Of a DNA stretch of 6,121 nucleotides, positions 1 through 5,190 are shown one piece after another (positions within the stretch are counted from its first letter, which is position 1; each line of letters begins with the position of its first letter). The position numbers and the translations under genes are program-made. The DNA comes from an uncultured Lachnospiraceae bacterium (GTDB lineage: Bacteria > Bacillota > Clostridia > Lachnospirales > Lachnospiraceae): assembly GCA_902489925.1 (NCBI GenBank), contig CABUBX010000126.1, forward strand, positions 1 through 6,121, read 5' to 3'. The notes under the pieces were generated by a model. That model made no database searches. It was not told where the DNA came from and saw only the letters and a program-made list of their open reading frames with translations.

Positions 1-105
1 GCGCTTGCCGTGCTTCGCACTCTAAGATTTTGTCGGTTCGCGCCGGTCAAAGTAAATGTCTGCTTCGCAGCCGCTTCCTTTGACCTTCTTGCGCTGCAAA
101 CCATA
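1..105. repeat. GC-rich hairpin-bearing intergenic repeat (putative, left end cut)
   Basis: This stretch is clearly richer in G and C than the AT-rich DNA that follows and carries two related hairpins. The first is GTGC-TTC-GCAC at 10-20. The second has CTGC-TTC-GCAG at 60-70 as its tip, enclosed by GGTCAAAG (45-52) and CTTTGACC (78-85), with a partly paired middle; GCGC at 40-43 and 91-94 can extend the base. The two tips share the TTC loop and the GC-x-TTC-GC pattern. Frame 1 is open from 1 to the stop at 172-174, but the translation resembles no protein I know and has no start inside the window. The paired structure and sharp composition change fit a dispersed palindromic repeat or the end of a mobile unit; this is inference, since no second copy is visible here. 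Confidence 0.45.
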
Positions 106-213
106 ATTGATACTTCACAAATTCGATGTAAAATTCACAAAACAGTTGTTTTGCAAGCGTGTAAAATATTAGTTTGACTTTTGTTGTATTTCATCCCTAA
201 ATATCTTTATCTG
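106..213. other. AT-rich non-coding spacer
   Basis: I see no gene here. The octamer TTCACAAA occurs twice, at 114-121 and 134-141, twenty bases apart. A possible weak plus-strand promoter, TTGACT at 174-179 and TAAATA at 198-203 with an 18-base spacer, lies here as an alternative to the better site just downstream. Confidence 0.3.
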
Positions 214-242
214 TAGAAAAATTACTTCATATATGCTAAAAT
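214..242 (+). promoter_or_regulatory. Putative sigma-A promoter of the membrane-protein gene
   Basis: A -10 box TAAAAT at 237-242 is preceded by TG at 234-235, which makes it an extended -10 element. A -35-like TAGAAA at 214-219 lies 17 bases upstream and matches four of six consensus bases. Transcription would start near 249, giving a leader of about 50 bases before the ATG at 302. The match is good for an AT-rich background, but such matches also arise by chance. Confidence 0.45.
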
Positions 243-275
243 GAATATATCAATTTAGGGGTGTATCACACAAAA

Positions 276-298
276 GCGGCATTGCCGCAAAGGAGGGG
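276..298 (+). promoter_or_regulatory. Small hairpin abutting a strong ribosome binding site
   Basis: GCGGC (276-280) and GCCGC (284-288) form a five-pair GC stem with an ATT loop. It is followed directly by AAGGAGG (290-296), five bases before the ATG at 302. The stem stops just short of the Shine-Dalgarno bases, so it could affect ribosome access or protect the message. The ribosome site itself fixes the start codon of the downstream gene. Confidence 0.55.
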
Positions 299-301
299 CT
301 T

Positions 302-889
302 ATGGAACCTTTGTTTCAAGTAAAAAATACGTTTGAAAAAAAAGATATCGACATACAATTTAAACTTTTATGGAAATGTTTAGCAAAATCTTGCTTCCAT
401 CTTCCGCTATGGAAAATACTCTTACTGATAGCATTTAGTATTTTTCTTCTCGTAAATGATATTGTACGTTTTATTTTCCCGTTTTTTATGGCCATTATTA
501 TTCCAGAACTTTTTATTCTTTACGGACATATTCCCAGCAAATTAGTTATGCTATACTTATCACTTAGAAGCAAAGAGTTCCGCAACTTGAGAAAATCTTG
601 TCCTTTCGAAGTGTCTCATACTTTTTATGACGAATATATCATTATCAACCTATCCAGTTGCGATGGCTTAAAAAGTAAAACCTATAAGTTTTCATATAAT
701 TCTGTCAAAGGTTTTCTTAACTTTGATAAACTCTTTTTGCTTTCTTTTGCTGATACCGAAAATGAATGTATATCATTACTTTATTTAAAAGATTTTAAAT
801 ACTTAACAGATTTTCTTCAAAAACATCAATGCCATGCTTTTAATAAAGATGATTTATGCTCATTTTTGAAAAATATGGAACCATTTTAA
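302..889 (+). CDS. Small membrane protein, YcxB-like architecture (hypothetical)
   Basis: The product has 195 residues. Two hydrophobic segments at about 37-52 and 56-75 are separated by a short polar Asn-Asp turn and should form a membrane hairpin. The remaining 120 residues are soluble and probably cytoplasmic. The part from about 92 to 175 has alternating strands (SHTFYDEYIIINLSS, then a K/T-rich segment, FSYNSVKGFLNF, LFLLSF) and ends in an amphipathic helix. That order resembles the C-terminal domain of YcxB-family proteins, whose function is unknown. No catalytic motif is visible. The ATG is chosen because AAGGAGG lies five bases upstream. The gene is much more AT-rich than its neighbours and full of AAA, TTT and TTA codons, suggesting separate ancestry. 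It is flanked by a repeat on the left and a gene fragment on the right. The coding call is fairly sure; the family is tentative. Confidence 0.7.
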   Translation: MEPLFQVKNTFEKKDIDIQFKLLWKCLAKSCFHLPLWKILLLIAFSIFLLVNDIVRFIFPFFMAIIIPELFILYGHIPSKLVMLYLSLRSKEFRNLRKSCPFEVSHTFYDEYIIINLSSCDGLKSKTYKFSYNSVKGFLNFDKLFLLSFADTENECISLLYLKDFKYLTDFLQKHQCHAFNKDDLCSFLKNMEPF

Positions 890-934
890 ATTAACAATCA
901 CCTTTATCTTTTTTACTACTAATTTTCCTAATGT

Positions 935-1060
935 TCCCGCCTGAAGCGCACACCAACTTACAAACATTGCACACCACGGCTGTCCATTCATTCCATACCA
1001 TTCTCCATATGGAGTAATGTCATTATTATTGTCTTCCCGAAATCCCAAAGACAACTCATA
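935..1060 (-). pseudogene. Remnant of a CHAP-type peptidoglycan amidase
   Basis: Reading leftwards, about 42 codons match the heart of CHAP-domain cell-wall hydrolases: ELSLGFRED, then YGEWYGMNGQPWCAMFVSWCA and QAG. The cysteine in PWCAMFVSW corresponds to the family's catalytic cysteine. In a complete enzyme about 70 to 100 more residues would follow, including the catalytic histidine; here they are replaced by a lysine- and isoleucine-rich tail that stops at 860. There is no proper start. The only in-frame initiator, a TTG at 1112-1114, lies inside the terminator hairpin, and the codons next to it are translated hairpin (VRRRRF). There is no ribosome binding site either. The fragment therefore lost both ends and is unlikely to be functional. 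Its in-frame extension overlaps the 3' end of the plus-strand gene at 860-889. The identification rests on a distinctive motif and is fairly strong. Confidence 0.75.
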
Positions 1061-1083
1061 TTCTTCACAATCTTTTGTGAAGC

Positions 1084-1130
1084 AAAAACGCCGGCGCCTC
1101 ACATTTTCATGCAAGGTTCCGACGTTTTAT
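1084..1130. terminator. Bidirectional intrinsic terminator
   Basis: AACGCCGG (1087-1094) pairs with CCGACGTT (1119-1126) with one G-U. After a 2x2 internal loop, CCTCACAT (1097-1104) pairs with ATGCAAGG (1109-1116) with two wobble pairs in the transcript of the minus strand. That transcript has a GAAA tetraloop. On the minus strand the hairpin is followed by five T (1084-1088) and starts six bases after the nagA stop. On the plus strand it is followed by TTTTATTTTTATT. It should end the nag operon and also block any transcript coming from the gene at 302-889. Confidence 0.85.
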
Positions 1131-1132
1131 TT

Positions 1133-2254
1133 TTATTTCGTATATTCTTTTCCTTTAATGTAAACATGCTTTACATCCAAGTTTTTATCAAGAAGAACAA
1201 TATTGGCAACTTTTCCCGGAGTAAGGCTTCCATATTTATCATAAACACCGATGGCCTTTGCCGGATTAACTGCCGCACATTTAACCGCGCTTTCAAGCGG
1301 AATACCCATCTCCTTGACTGCAGTGCGGACACAGCCCATCAGGTTTGTCGCTGAACCGGCAATCGTGCCGTCTTCAAGGGTAATTTTCTTGCCCTTTAAT
1401 GTAATTTTAAGACCGCCAAGCGTGTAGTCACCGTCCGGCATACCGGAGGCTTCAAGGCTGTCACTAACCATCACAACTCTGTCATCGCCAAACATTTTAA
1501 ATGTAGCTCTTACTGTAGACGGATGAATATGGATACCGTCACAAATCAGCTCAACATAAACCTTATCATTTTCACAGGCTGCACCAATGACGCCCGGCTC
1601 ACGGTGATTCAGCGGCGGCATGGCATTGTACAGATGTGTCACATGACGTGCCCCATGCAAAAAGGCTGCCTTTGCCGTCTCATAATCTGCCATTGTATGT
1701 GCCACAGATACAGTAACCTCATCTTTGACTTCGTCAATAAATTCCATCGCACCGTCAACCTCAGGCGCCATGTCTACGAGCTTAAACAGTCCGCCGGAGG
1801 CTTCCTGCAGGCGCCGAAACATTGCTGCATCCGGTTTATGAATATAAGACGCATTCTGAGCGCCCTTTTTTGCCTTACAGATAAACGGTCCCTCCATGTT
1901 GATACCACATAAGATGGCGCCCTTTTTGCCGACATAATTTTTAGCGCTCGCTGCAATTGCCATCAGCTTTTCTTCGCTTAACGTCAGCGTTGCCGGGCAG
2001 ATTGTTGTAATACCGCAGGCTGCCTGATGTTCTGCGATAGCTTCAATCGCATCCTCTTTTGCCTCACAAAAGTCACGGCCGACACAGCCATGAAAATGGA
2101 CATCTGTAAGCCCCGGAATGGCATAACAGCCGCCGCCGTCTACAACGGTATCCTCTCCTGAGGCTTCTTTTGCAATCAGCTCGCCGTCCACATAAATTTC
2201 GCCGTCTTCAAAAACACCGTTTTCTCTAAAAACCTTAACGTTTTTAATAATCAT
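1133..2254 (-). CDS. nagA: N-acetylglucosamine-6-phosphate deacetylase
   Basis: NagA is a cytoplasmic metal-dependent amidohydrolase that removes the acetyl group from GlcNAc-6-phosphate, giving glucosamine-6-phosphate for NagB. The product has 373 residues, a normal length. Visible family marks are the His-x-His of strand 1 (H53 and H55 in LTDVHFHG), the metal-ligand glutamate E121 in MEGPF, metal-site histidines H186 and H207, the HLYNAM motif at 207-212, the substrate loop DGIHIHP at 239-245 and the catalytic aspartate D265 in VSDS. The usual TDA is SDS here, but the aspartate is kept. The small N-terminal beta domain (about 1-45) and the closing C-terminal strands (GKVANIVLLD) are present. 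The ATG at 2254 has a modest GGGGA seven bases upstream. The gene is last in the operon, 17 bases after nagB, and is followed immediately by the terminator. No NagR-type operator was recognised. Confidence 0.97.
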   Translation of the reverse strand: MIIKNVKVFRENGVFEDGEIYVDGELIAKEASGEDTVVDGGGCYAIPGLTDVHFHGCVGRDFCEAKEDAIEAIAEHQAACGITTICPATLTLSEEKLMAIAASAKNYVGKKGAILCGINMEGPFICKAKKGAQNASYIHKPDAAMFRRLQEASGGLFKLVDMAPEVDGAMEFIDEVKDEVTVSVAHTMADYETAKAAFLHGARHVTHLYNAMPPLNHREPGVIGAACENDKVYVELICDGIHIHPSTVRATFKMFGDDRVVMVSDSLEASGMPDGDYTLGGLKITLKGKKITLEDGTIAGSATNLMGCVRTAVKEMGIPLESAVKCAAVNPAKAIGVYDKYGSLTPGKVANIVLLDKNLDVKHVYIKGKEYTK

Positions 2255-2271
2255 TTTTTTGTCCCCGCTTA

Positions 2272-3003
2272 TCAGATATCTAATTCAGAGAAAGCATCCT
2301 CATCACCAACGATTGTCACATCCGGATGAAGCTGTAAAATAGATGCAGGCACCTGAGGCACAACGTCACCTGTAAAGGCACGCTTAACAATACCTGCTTT
2401 GTCCTTGCCGCTGACAACAACAACGATTCTCTTTGCCATCATGATTGTCTGAACACCCATTGTATAAGCAAACCGAGGCACTTCATCCTTATTTTCAAAA
2501 AGTCTTGAATTGGCATCAATTGTGCTCTGTGTCAATGCTACACAGTGTGTTCCCTTCGGGAAATCGTCAGAAGGCTCATTGAAACCGATGTGACCGTTAT
2601 GGCCAAGGCCTAAAAGCTGTAAATCAATGCCGCCCATGCTCTTAATCACTTCATCGTATCTTGCACACTCTGCATCATCATCTGCTGCAAGACCGTTTGG
2701 TACATTTGTATTTGCTTTATCAATATTAACATGGTCGAATAAATTTGTATTCATAAAATAGCGGTAGCTCTGGTTATTTTCCCCTGAAAGACCCTTGTAT
2801 TCATCAAGATTGACTGTGCGTACAGCGCTAAAATCCAAATCTCCTTCATCACACCATTCAATCAGGTTTTTATAAGTCCCAATCGGTGAAGAACCTGTTG
2901 CCAGTCCAAGAACACACTCCGGTTTTAAAAGTACCTGTGACGCAATAAGCTTCGCAGCTCTTCTGCTCATCTCATCATAATCTTTACATTTTACAAATTT
3001 CAT
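2272..3003 (-). CDS. nagB: Glucosamine-6-phosphate deaminase
   Basis: NagB converts glucosamine-6-phosphate to fructose-6-phosphate and ammonia, feeding amino sugars into glycolysis. The product has 243 residues, which fits the short Gram-positive type; the E. coli enzyme is 266 and carries an allosteric site. Diagnostic segments are the phosphate-binding GLATGSSPIGTY at 33-44, NLDEYKGL at 65-72 with the proton-transfer aspartate D67, SYRYFMNTNLFDHV around 79-92, and LGHNGHIGFNEP at 133-144 with H138 and E143. The E. coli Asp141 position is N136 here. The ATG at 3003 is preceded by AAAGGGGA at a nine-base spacing. The gene ends in a tandem TGA-TAA stop. The 38-base gap before it is the longest in the operon, but contains no terminator and no convincing promoter. 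Confidence 0.97.
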   Translation of the reverse strand: MKFVKCKDYDEMSRRAAKLIASQVLLKPECVLGLATGSSPIGTYKNLIEWCDEGDLDFSAVRTVNLDEYKGLSGENNQSYRYFMNTNLFDHVNIDKANTNVPNGLAADDDAECARYDEVIKSMGGIDLQLLGLGHNGHIGFNEPSDDFPKGTHCVALTQSTIDANSRLFENKDEVPRFAYTMGVQTIMMAKRIVVVVSGKDKAGIVKRAFTGDVVPQVPASILQLHPDVTIVGDEDAFSELDI

Positions 3004-3041
3004 TTTTGATTTCCCCTTTCTTTTTATCTATAAACAGCCGC

Positions 3042-3797
3042 TTAAAGCTTGCTGTAATAGTCATAATCAGCTTGCAGACACGCCTCTCGCGTGCCTTCAT
3101 AGGTGTATTCGCGCTCAACAATGTAAGCTTCGCAGCCGCATGCATCGGCTGTCTCTTTAAGCGCCTTCCAATCAACAAGTCCGTCCCCTGCCGGGCAATT
3201 AATATTTGCGGTTGTCTCCGACGGCTTATCTGTACCGATAACTTTGCTGCTTTCCTTAATATGAATCAGCTTCACACGGCCGGAATGTTTTTTCACAAAT
3301 TCTATCGGTGAAAAACCGGCTGCCGCACACCACCCGGCATCCAGCTCAATGCTTAAATTTTCCGGTGCGGTCTTCGCTATCAAATAATCCATCACCGTCA
3401 TACCTTCAAAGGAAACAAATTCCTGCGTATGATTATGATAAGTCAGTCTGATGCCATGATGCCTGCAGGCAGCGCCAATCGCGTCAAGCTTTGCGGCAAA
3501 CGCATCAACCTCCGCCAAATTCGAAAACTCATGCCATGCAATTCCCACATACTTTAAACCGAGCGCCTCGGCATATGGAAGCATCTCCACAATCTTATCC
3601 TCCGGCGCGTGGTACGAAATCACCTGCATATGATTTTTCTCAAGACAGGCTTTAAGCTCGTCTGTCGGAATTTCAAAATTAGGCGCATACAGCTCGACAC
3701 CGCTGTAACCCATCTTAGCCGCCTTCTCAATATTTTCAAGTGTGTGGGACGGCTCATGGTCTCCAAAAGAATACATCTGTAAAAATAACGGATTCAT
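3042..3797 (-). CDS. Sugar phosphate isomerase/epimerase-like TIM barrel (substrate unknown)
   Basis: The product has 251 residues and the look of the xylose-isomerase-like TIM barrel family (AP endonuclease 2 fold). These cytoplasmic metal enzymes isomerise or epimerise sugars and related compounds. Recognisable pieces are LQMYSFG near the start, GYSGVELY at 30-37, LTYHNHTQEF at 118-127, IELDAGW at 150-156, VKLIHIKES at 175-183 and YIVERE at 225-230. The likely metal ligands are E126, D153, H179 and E228, so the site appears intact. The start is the ATG at 3797, with AAGGAGG eight bases upstream. A TTG at 3821 in the same frame is rejected because the codons after it read through that ribosome binding site and into the dfr gene. 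The gene lies 13 bases after dfr and 38 before nagB, so its substrate may be an amino sugar or its phosphate; that is inference only. Confidence 0.88.
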   Translation of the reverse strand: MNPLFLQMYSFGDHEPSHTLENIEKAAKMGYSGVELYAPNFEIPTDELKACLEKNHMQVISYHAPEDKIVEMLPYAEALGLKYVGIAWHEFSNLAEVDAFAAKLDAIGAACRHHGIRLTYHNHTQEFVSFEGMTVMDYLIAKTAPENLSIELDAGWCAAAGFSPIEFVKKHSGRVKLIHIKESSKVIGTDKPSETTANINCPAGDGLVDWKALKETADACGCEAYIVEREYTYEGTREACLQADYDYYSKL

Positions 3798-3805
3798 CCC
3801 TTTTC

Positions 3806-3812
3806 CCTCCTT
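3806..3812 (-). promoter_or_regulatory. Ribosome binding site sharing bases with the dfr stop codon
   Basis: On the minus strand the dfr stop TAA (3813-3811) runs straight into GGAGG, so AAGGAGG uses two bases of the stop codon. It lies eight bases before the ATG at 3797. This decides the start of the TIM-barrel gene and suggests that ribosomes finishing dfr can restart on it. Confidence 0.8.
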
Positions 3813-4332
3813 ATAAATCAAGCCGCTTCAATTGGGAAAGCTTATCTTTTCTTAAATACATCACAAACTTATATTCAAGATTAAAATATGTTTTTTCATC
3901 ACTTTCCGCGGCTAAAATCCACTGTTTATCCTTATCAAGATTCGGAAAATACGTATCCGCCTCATAAACATAATCCATCTTTGTGACATGGGCAACATTG
4001 CAGTGCGGTAAAAACTGCTCATAAATGCTTGCCCCTCCGATAACATACACATCATCACTTTCAAAAGCGGAGGCAGCCTCCAGGGCTTCTTCGACACTGT
4101 GCACTGCAATGACGCCCTTCATCTTAAAATCCTTATCGCGGGTCAAAACAATATTGGTTCGCTGTGTCAGCGGCATACCGTTTGGAAGACTCTCAAGCGT
4201 CTTGCGCCCCATAATGACAGCTTTTCCTATCGTCGTTTCTCTGAAAAACTTCATATCCTCTGGAATACTGTTTAAAAGCTTTCCCCTGCAGCCAATCGCC
4301 CAATGGTTATCTACTGCTACAATTAAATTCAT
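3811..4332 (-). CDS. folA: Dihydrofolate reductase
   Basis: The enzyme reduces dihydrofolate to tetrahydrofolate with NADPH in the cytoplasm, supplying one-carbon carriers for thymidylate, purine and methionine synthesis. The 173-residue product shows AVDNHWAIGCRGKLL at 6-20, IPEDMKFFRETT at 23-34 with the substrate-binding acidic residue D26 (E. coli Asp27), the cofactor motif MGRKTLESLP at 41-50, VIGGASIYEQFLP at 97-109, T117 and DTYFP at 126-130. The tryptophan of the usual LPW segment is N21, as I recall for clostridial enzymes. About a dozen basic residues after the last strand (KFVMYLRK) make a short C-terminal tail. The ATG at 4332 follows AGGGGG by seven bases, and that site includes two bases of the upstream gene's TAG stop. 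The name dfrA would serve equally; nothing seen speaks for acquired trimethoprim resistance. Confidence 0.95.
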   Translation of the reverse strand: MNLIVAVDNHWAIGCRGKLLNSIPEDMKFFRETTIGKAVIMGRKTLESLPNGMPLTQRTNIVLTRDKDFKMKGVIAVHSVEEALEAASAFESDDVYVIGGASIYEQFLPHCNVAHVTKMDYVYEADTYFPNLDKDKQWILAAESDEKTYFNLEYKFVMYLRKDKLSQLKRLDL

Positions 4333-4339
4333 CTAAACG

Positions 4340-4345
4340 CCCCCT
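4340..4345 (-). promoter_or_regulatory. Ribosome binding site sharing bases with the ThyX-like stop codon
   Basis: On the minus strand the TAG stop of the ThyX-like gene (4346-4344) continues as GGGG, giving AGGGGG seven bases before the dfr ATG. It is a weaker Shine-Dalgarno sequence than the others in this operon, so dfr translation may depend partly on coupling to the gene before it. Confidence 0.6.
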
Positions 4346-4964
4346 AGTCCTCGCAGATAATTAATTCCTGCGCATAAGGCAGCGTCTTTATCCAGTCGCA
4401 AAACTCATGCCACTCATCAAGCTTATGGGCACGCCGTGCAAAATAAATATTCACCAACGTTTCATAGTTCATCGTGCATGTACGCATCTGATTGTAGCTG
4501 GACGGCAGAAGCTGTATTAAATCATACCAATGCGCCTTATCCTTTGTCTCAACAAAATCCCGGCGTATTTTCTCAAGGCGCTCAATGACTGTATCCATAA
4601 AAAGTAATGTATCCTCTGTCATATGGTCACAGCTGAAATCTGCCCGTTCAAAAGGCTTGCTGTGAATTTTGTGCATCGTGCTCGTGGAATTGGCCACAGT
4701 TGCCACCTTATAAGTGTCATACTCCTTCCACCAGTACAAAGGCGCCGTAATATCTACGGAAACAAAAATCTGACGAATAAACTTTCTGTGGTCACTTCCG
4801 GCTTTGCGAAGACGCTTTGCCAAATCCAAATCATTCGGACCGAGCACATAGTTATGATGCTCATCGTAATAACTGTCCATGCGTCCCCAGCTGTTCATCG
4901 GATTTCTAGCGCCGCGCATCGCATTCTCGAGATTCATTACACTTGTTCTTTCTAATTTAATCAT
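4344..4964 (-). CDS. Divergent ThyX-like protein (thymidylate synthase fold, signature altered)
   Basis: The product has 206 residues. Its layout follows flavin-dependent thymidylate synthase (ThyX), which makes dTMP with FAD and folate. A central segment, HRKFIRQIFVSVDITAPLYWWKEYDTYKVATVANSTSTM (59-97, cited as a span), takes the place of the ThyX strand and signature. A later segment, LLPSSYNQMRTCTMNYETLVNIYFARR around 152-178, followed by an acidic/Trp stretch, resembles the ThyX C-terminal helix of the type LPxxxYTxxxWTxNxRSLxxFLxLR. The signature RHR-x7-S would fall at D83-T84-Y85 with serine at 93, so the arginines that bind FAD and dUMP are absent. It may be an inactive or repurposed homologue; this is inference from reading by eye. 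The ATG at 4964 has AAAGGAG five bases upstream; a TTG at 4991 is rejected. It is the first gene of the operon, 11 bases before dfr. Confidence 0.6.
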   Translation of the reverse strand: MIKLERTSVMNLENAMRGARNPMNSWGRMDSYYDEHHNYVLGPNDLDLAKRLRKAGSDHRKFIRQIFVSVDITAPLYWWKEYDTYKVATVANSTSTMHKIHSKPFERADFSCDHMTEDTLLFMDTVIERLEKIRRDFVETKDKAHWYDLIQLLPSSYNQMRTCTMNYETLVNIYFARRAHKLDEWHEFCDWIKTLPYAQELIICED

Positions 4965-5007
4965 AAATTCTCCTTTGATGTATTTAGTCAATTATTTCAT
5001 TATTTTG

Positions 5008-5028
5008 CAGCATCGTCACCCGATGCCG
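5008..5028 (-). other. Stem-loop at the 5' end of the operon leader
   Basis: In the minus-strand transcript CGGCATCG and CGATGCTG pair over eight positions with one G-U and a GGTGA loop. The hairpin would begin about five bases after the transcription start predicted from the TATAAT at 5040-5045. It is followed by A-rich rather than T-rich sequence, so it is not a terminator for this strand. It may protect the 5' end of the message or bind a regulator. Confidence 0.55.
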
Positions 5029-5039
5029 TTCTTTTATCT

Positions 5040-5068
5040 ATTATAAGTCATTCCGCCTCACGATACAA
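5040..5068 (-). promoter_or_regulatory. Promoter of the ThyX-like/folA/nagBA operon
   Basis: A perfect TATAAT lies on the minus strand at 5045-5040. The best-placed -35 candidate, 17 bases upstream at 5063-5068, reads GATTGT and matches poorly. Transcription should start near 5033, leaving a leader of about 70 bases. The weak -35 hints that an activator or a low basal rate may be involved. Confidence 0.55.
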
Positions 5069-5083
5069 CCGCACAATCCAAAG

Positions 5084-5095
5084 TTTTCATGAAAA
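5084..5095. promoter_or_regulatory. Twelve-base palindrome between divergent promoters
   Basis: TTTTCATGAAAA is a perfect inverted repeat. It sits five bases upstream of the ilvE -35 box and about 16 bases upstream of the operon's -35 position, a good place for an operator that controls both directions. Its TTTTC...GAAAA arms recall the CodY box (AATTTTCWGAAAATT), but there are two central bases instead of one. Confidence 0.4.
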
Positions 5096-5100
5096 GGATA

Positions 5101-5128
5101 TTGAAAAAAGTTTAAAGTGATGTATAAT
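5101..5128 (+). promoter_or_regulatory. Promoter of ilvE
   Basis: TTGAAA at 5101-5106 and a perfect TATAAT at 5123-5128 are separated by 16 bases. Transcription should start near 5135, leaving a leader of about 55 bases that is too short for a T-box or a leader-peptide attenuator. An imperfect inverted repeat, TGTAC at 5148-5152 and GTACA at 5162-5166, lies in this leader. Confidence 0.75.
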
Positions 5129-5175
5129 AAAAAAAAGAGTTTTACACTGTACAATGATGACGTACAACTTATTCC

Positions 5176-5182
5176 AAGGAGG
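5176..5182 (+). promoter_or_regulatory. Ribosome binding site deciding the ilvE start
   Basis: AAGGAGG lies two bases before an ATG at 5185 and eight bases before a second in-frame ATG at 5191. The spacing favours 5191; starting at 5185 would only add Met-Thr. Confidence 0.85.
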
Positions 5183-5190
5183 CCATGACG

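Noticed and set aside
1..174. Frame 1 is open from the window edge to a TGA at 172-174.
   Set aside because: The translation has no recognisable family pattern, crosses the hairpin repeat and continues into AT-rich spacer. It could only be a real 3' end if upstream sequence supported it.
860..1114. An 84-codon minus-strand frame that could be called a complete small gene.
   Set aside because: Its TTG start is inside the terminator hairpin, there is no ribosome binding site, and only the middle resembles a CHAP domain; it is treated as a remnant.
1523..1912. A 129-codon plus-strand frame inside nagA.
   Set aside because: It lies wholly antisense to a clear nagA, has odd cysteine- and histidine-rich composition and no ribosome binding site.
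3004..3041. Internal promoter for nagBA (TATAGA-like sequence in the gap).
   Set aside because: The best -35 candidate is 19 bases away and weak; the gap looks like ordinary operon spacing.
3798..3821. Longer TIM-barrel start at a TTG (3821).
   Set aside because: The extra eight codons are the translated Shine-Dalgarno sequence; the ATG at 3797 has proper spacing.
4965..4991. Longer ThyX-like start at a TTG (4991).
   Set aside because: The extension encodes the AAAGGAG ribosome binding site that serves the ATG at 4964.
5008..5036. Plus-strand terminator: the stem-loop is followed by TTCTTTTATC.
   Set aside because: No plus-strand gene lies upstream for it to terminate, and the T-run is broken; the stem fits better as a 5' leader structure of the minus-strand operon.
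5135..5190. T-box, riboswitch or leader-peptide control of ilvE.
   Set aside because: The leader is only about 55 bases, with no T-box motif, no terminator and no branched-chain-codon-rich leader ORF.
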